Origin: Advenella kashmirensis W13003 | Lineage (GTDB): Bacteria > Pseudomonadota > Gammaproteobacteria > Burkholderiales > Burkholderiaceae_B | Assembly (NCBI RefSeq): GCF_000506985.1 | Contig: NZ_KI650980.1 | Location: forward strand, 620,001-684,000 | Direction: 5' to 3' | Length of the DNA: 64,000 bases | Part shown: piece after piece, positions 61,745 through 64,000 of the stretch | How the letters are laid out: every line of letters starts with the position of its first letter | How positions within the stretch are numbered: the stretch's first letter is position 1 | The notes under the pieces: generated by a model | Database searches by the model: none | What the model was told of the DNA's origin: nothing | Seen by the model: only the letters and a program-made list of their open reading frames with translations | Translations under genes and position numbers: made by a program

Positions 61745-64000
61745 TTATTCGTTTCCTTTCGAAGGTGATCCGTCCGGACGTGTCGGTTCGTCCTTCGTGG
61801 TCATATCATCTGCCTCAGCCACATCTTTATAGATATGCTGAGATTCTTTTTCAGCTTCGGACGCTTTTTCGTGCTCATCGGCCTGGCGACCCAGCAAACG
61901 TGGTTTGACTTTGAAGAATGTCATGACAACCACAAAGAATGTCGGAACGAACAGGACGGCAAATGGAGTTGCGGCCAGCATACCACCAAACACCCCGTAA
62001 CCAACCGCCTGCTGGCTTGCAGCACCTTCGGCGTTCGCCAGCATGAGTGGGACAACACCCATAATAAAGGCGAATGAGGTCATCAGGATCGGACGGAAAC
62101 GCAAGCGTGCGGCTTCGAGCGTCGCTTCAATCAGGCCTTTTTCGCCCGATGCGTAGGTATCTTTGGCGAACTCGACAATCAGAATCGCGTTCTTCGCCGA
62201 CAGACCGATAACGGTAATCATACCCACCTGGAAGTAAATGTCATTCGACATACCCACCAGCGAGACCAGCCCGACGGTACCCAACATACCCAGGGGCACA
62301 ATCAGCACTGCCGATAGCGGAATCCACCAGCTTTCGTACAAGGCGGCCAGCACCAGGAACACCACTGCAAAGGCCAGGGCCAGCATGATCGGTGCCTGGT
62401 TGCCTGCCTGCACTTCCTGATAGGACAGACCGGTCCATTCATAGCCGATGCCGGATGGCAACTGACCGATCAGTCTTACGATTTCATCCATGGCTTCACC
62501 GTTGGCGTAGCCTGGATTGGCTTGTCCCTGAATGGTAATAGCGTCATAACTGTTATACCGCTGGACCTGCGTCTGACCCTGTACCCAGTCCAGCGTCACA
62601 AATGATGACATTGGAACCAGTTCGCCGCTGGTGTTATGAACCCGCAGTTTCATAATATCGTCAGGCGACATCCGTTGACCTGCTTCAGACTGAATCCAGA
62701 CGTTCTGCATCCAGCCCTGGTTCGGAAATTGCCCCAGATAACTGTTACCTATGGTGCCAGACAGGACAGCACCGACCTCGGCCATATTCACACCAAGGGA
62801 GTAGGCTTTGACGCGATCAACGGTCACTTTCAATTGCGGACCAGGACCCAGCCCCGAAATACGGACCTGGGACAGGATCTTGCTTTGACCTGCCAGTTGA
62901 ATCAGCTGATTGGCCGCTTCGCGCAATTGGGTCTGTCCCATGCCGCCACGATCCTGCAGTCGCAGGTCAAAACCGGTAGCCGTCCCCAGGGATGGGATTG
63001 ACGGCGGCACAATGGACAGCACCATCGCATCCGGAATGCCGAAAAGCAGTTGCCCCGTTGCACGACCGGCTACGGACATGGCACTATGCTCGTCGCCCTT
63101 GCGATCCGCAAATTTCTTGAACGGCGTAAAGGCAATCGCAGAGTTCAGACCGGACCCGTTGAAACTGAAGCCCTGGACGGTAATGATATTTTCCACCTCG
63201 GGTTGTTTCTTGTAGTAGTCCTCGACCTGCTTGATGACATCTTCCGTCCGTTTGGCCGATACGCCTGCCGGCAATTCGATGTTGGTCACGGCATAGCCCT
63301 GGTCTTCCGTTGGCAGAAACGAACTGGGCAAGCGTAAATACAGAAAGCCGAGCACGATGACCAGCGCCAGATAGATCAGCATCATGCGCCCGCCCCGTTT
63401 CAGCAGCGCACCCACCAGACCGGTGTAATTATGCGTAATGCTTGAAAACGTACGGTTGAACCAGCCGAAAAAGCCTTTTTTCTCATGATGCCCTTTAGGC
63501 ACCGGTTTGAGCAGCGTCGCGCACATGGCAGGCGTAAAGGTCAGGGCCAGGAATGCCGAGAAGCCGATAGAAATAATCATGGCTGCCGCAAACTGGCGAT
63601 AAATCACCCCCGCCGATCCGCTCATGAAAAACAGCGGCGCAAACACGACCATCAATACCAGAGTAATACCGACAATGGCCCCGAAAATCTGCGGCATTGC
63701 CTTCACCGTTGCCTCTTTGGGATGCAACCCCTCTTCGGCCATGATCCGCTCGACGTTTTCGACCACCACAATGGCATCATCCACCAGAATACCAATGGCT
63801 AGCACCATCGCAAACATCGTCAGCGTATTTATGGAATACCCCATGTACAGCAGGGTCGCCATCGTCCCGGCCAGGGCGACCGGCACCACAATGGCAGGAA
63901 TCAGCGTGTAGCGGACATTCTGCAAAAAGACGAACATCACGACGAACACCAGCAGCATCGCCTCGATCAGAGTATGAACCACCTGGTTAATGGACGCATC
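61745..64000 (-). CDS. RND multidrug efflux permease, C-terminal part (cut by window edge)
   Basis: About 752 residues of an AcrB/MexB-type permease. The N-terminal third and the adaptor gene lie beyond the window. It includes the helix-4 motif GILVDDAIVVVENVERIMAEEG, RLPSSFLPTEDQGYAV, and the late AKNAILIVEFAKDTYASGEKG and RFRPILMTSFAFIMGVVPLMLA. The C-terminus is acidic and lysine-rich (QADEHEKASEAEKESQH). The frame is open to the edge: DASINQ precedes the VVHTLIEAM helix, as in AcrB. The stop is two bases before the outer-membrane factor start. Confidence 0.92.
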   Translation of the reverse strand, partial: DASINQVVHTLIEAMLLVFVVMFVFLQNVRYTLIPAIVVPVALAGTMATLLYMGYSINTLTMFAMVLAIGILVDDAIVVVENVERIMAEEGLHPKEATVKAMPQIFGAIVGITLVLMVVFAPLFFMSGSAGVIYRQFAAAMIISIGFSAFLALTFTPAMCATLLKPVPKGHHEKKGFFGWFNRTFSSITHNYTGLVGALLKRGGRMMLIYLALVIVLGFLYLRLPSSFLPTEDQGYAVTNIELPAGVSAKRTEDVIKQVEDYYKKQPEVENIITVQGFSFNGSGLNSAIAFTPFKKFADRKGDEHSAMSVAGRATGQLLFGIPDAMVLSIVPPSIPSLGTATGFDLRLQDRGGMGQTQLREAANQLIQLAGQSKILSQVRISGLGPGPQLKVTVDRVKAYSLGVNMAEVGAVLSGTIGNSYLGQFPNQGWMQNVWIQSEAGQRMSPDDIMKLRVHNTSGELVPMSSFVTLDWVQGQTQVQRYNSYDAITIQGQANPGYANGEAMDEIVRLIGQLPSGIGYEWTGLSYQEVQAGNQAPIMLALAFAVVFLVLAALYESWWIPLSAVLIVPLGMLGTVGLVSLVGMSNDIYFQVGMITVIGLSAKNAILIVEFAKDTYASGEKGLIEATLEAARLRFRPILMTSFAFIMGVVPLMLANAEGAASQQAVGYGVFGGMLAATPFAVLFVPTFFVVVMTFFKVKPRLLGRQADEHEKASEAEKESQHIYKDVAEADDMTTKDEPTRPDGSPSKGNE

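Overview
The window looks like chromosome from a betaproteobacterium of the order Burkholderiales, most likely Alcaligenaceae (an Advenella-, Bordetella- or Castellaniella-like organism). The family placement is an inference. It rests on four separate Bug/TctC periplasmic binding proteins, each with catabolic genes and/or a LysR regulator nearby, on a moderately high GC content, and on the mix of RND pumps, CDI/FHA proteins and a six-gene Mrp antiporter. No tRNA, rRNA, CRISPR array or intact insertion sequence was seen.

Layout. 0-24 kb is metabolic and regulatory. It holds a Bug / serine hydrolase / gamma-glutamyltransferase operon with a divergent LysR. Next is a second LysR divergent from an operon of Bug, NDP-forming acyl-CoA synthetase, two crotonases and an aldehyde dehydrogenase. 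A MarR-GNAT fusion is coupled to an EamA exporter, followed by a YdeP-type molybdopterin oxidoreductase. leuA is preceded by a possible leucine leader peptide and strong competing RNA stems. Two AraC regulators and a cupin follow, then an operon of isocitrate-lyase-like enzyme, amidohydrolase and Bug with its own LysR. Gene remnants (a LysR C-terminus and a 3-hydroxyacyl-CoA dehydrogenase C-terminus) lie between them.

24.4-39.9 kb is a contact-dependent inhibition (CDI) island on the minus strand: cdiB, a 3205-residue cdiA, a cognate immunity gene, then an AT-richer array of orphan toxin ends, immunity genes and broken fragments. At least three fragments align by eye with parts of the main cdiA/cdiI or with one another. 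The array therefore looks like a stock of displaced toxin/immunity modules, some broken at A-tracts.

40.6-64 kb carries a complete RND pump (membrane fusion protein, permease, outer-membrane factor), ohr, an M23 peptidase, two small envelope proteins, a fourth Bug protein, an SDR, a protein joining an ECF sigma factor to an RskA-type anti-sigma factor, the mrpA(B)CDEFG operon, a nitroreductase, pdxJ, and the end of a second RND operon that runs off the window.

The most unusual items are the sigma/anti-sigma fusion, the orphan CDI module array, and the leuA leader.
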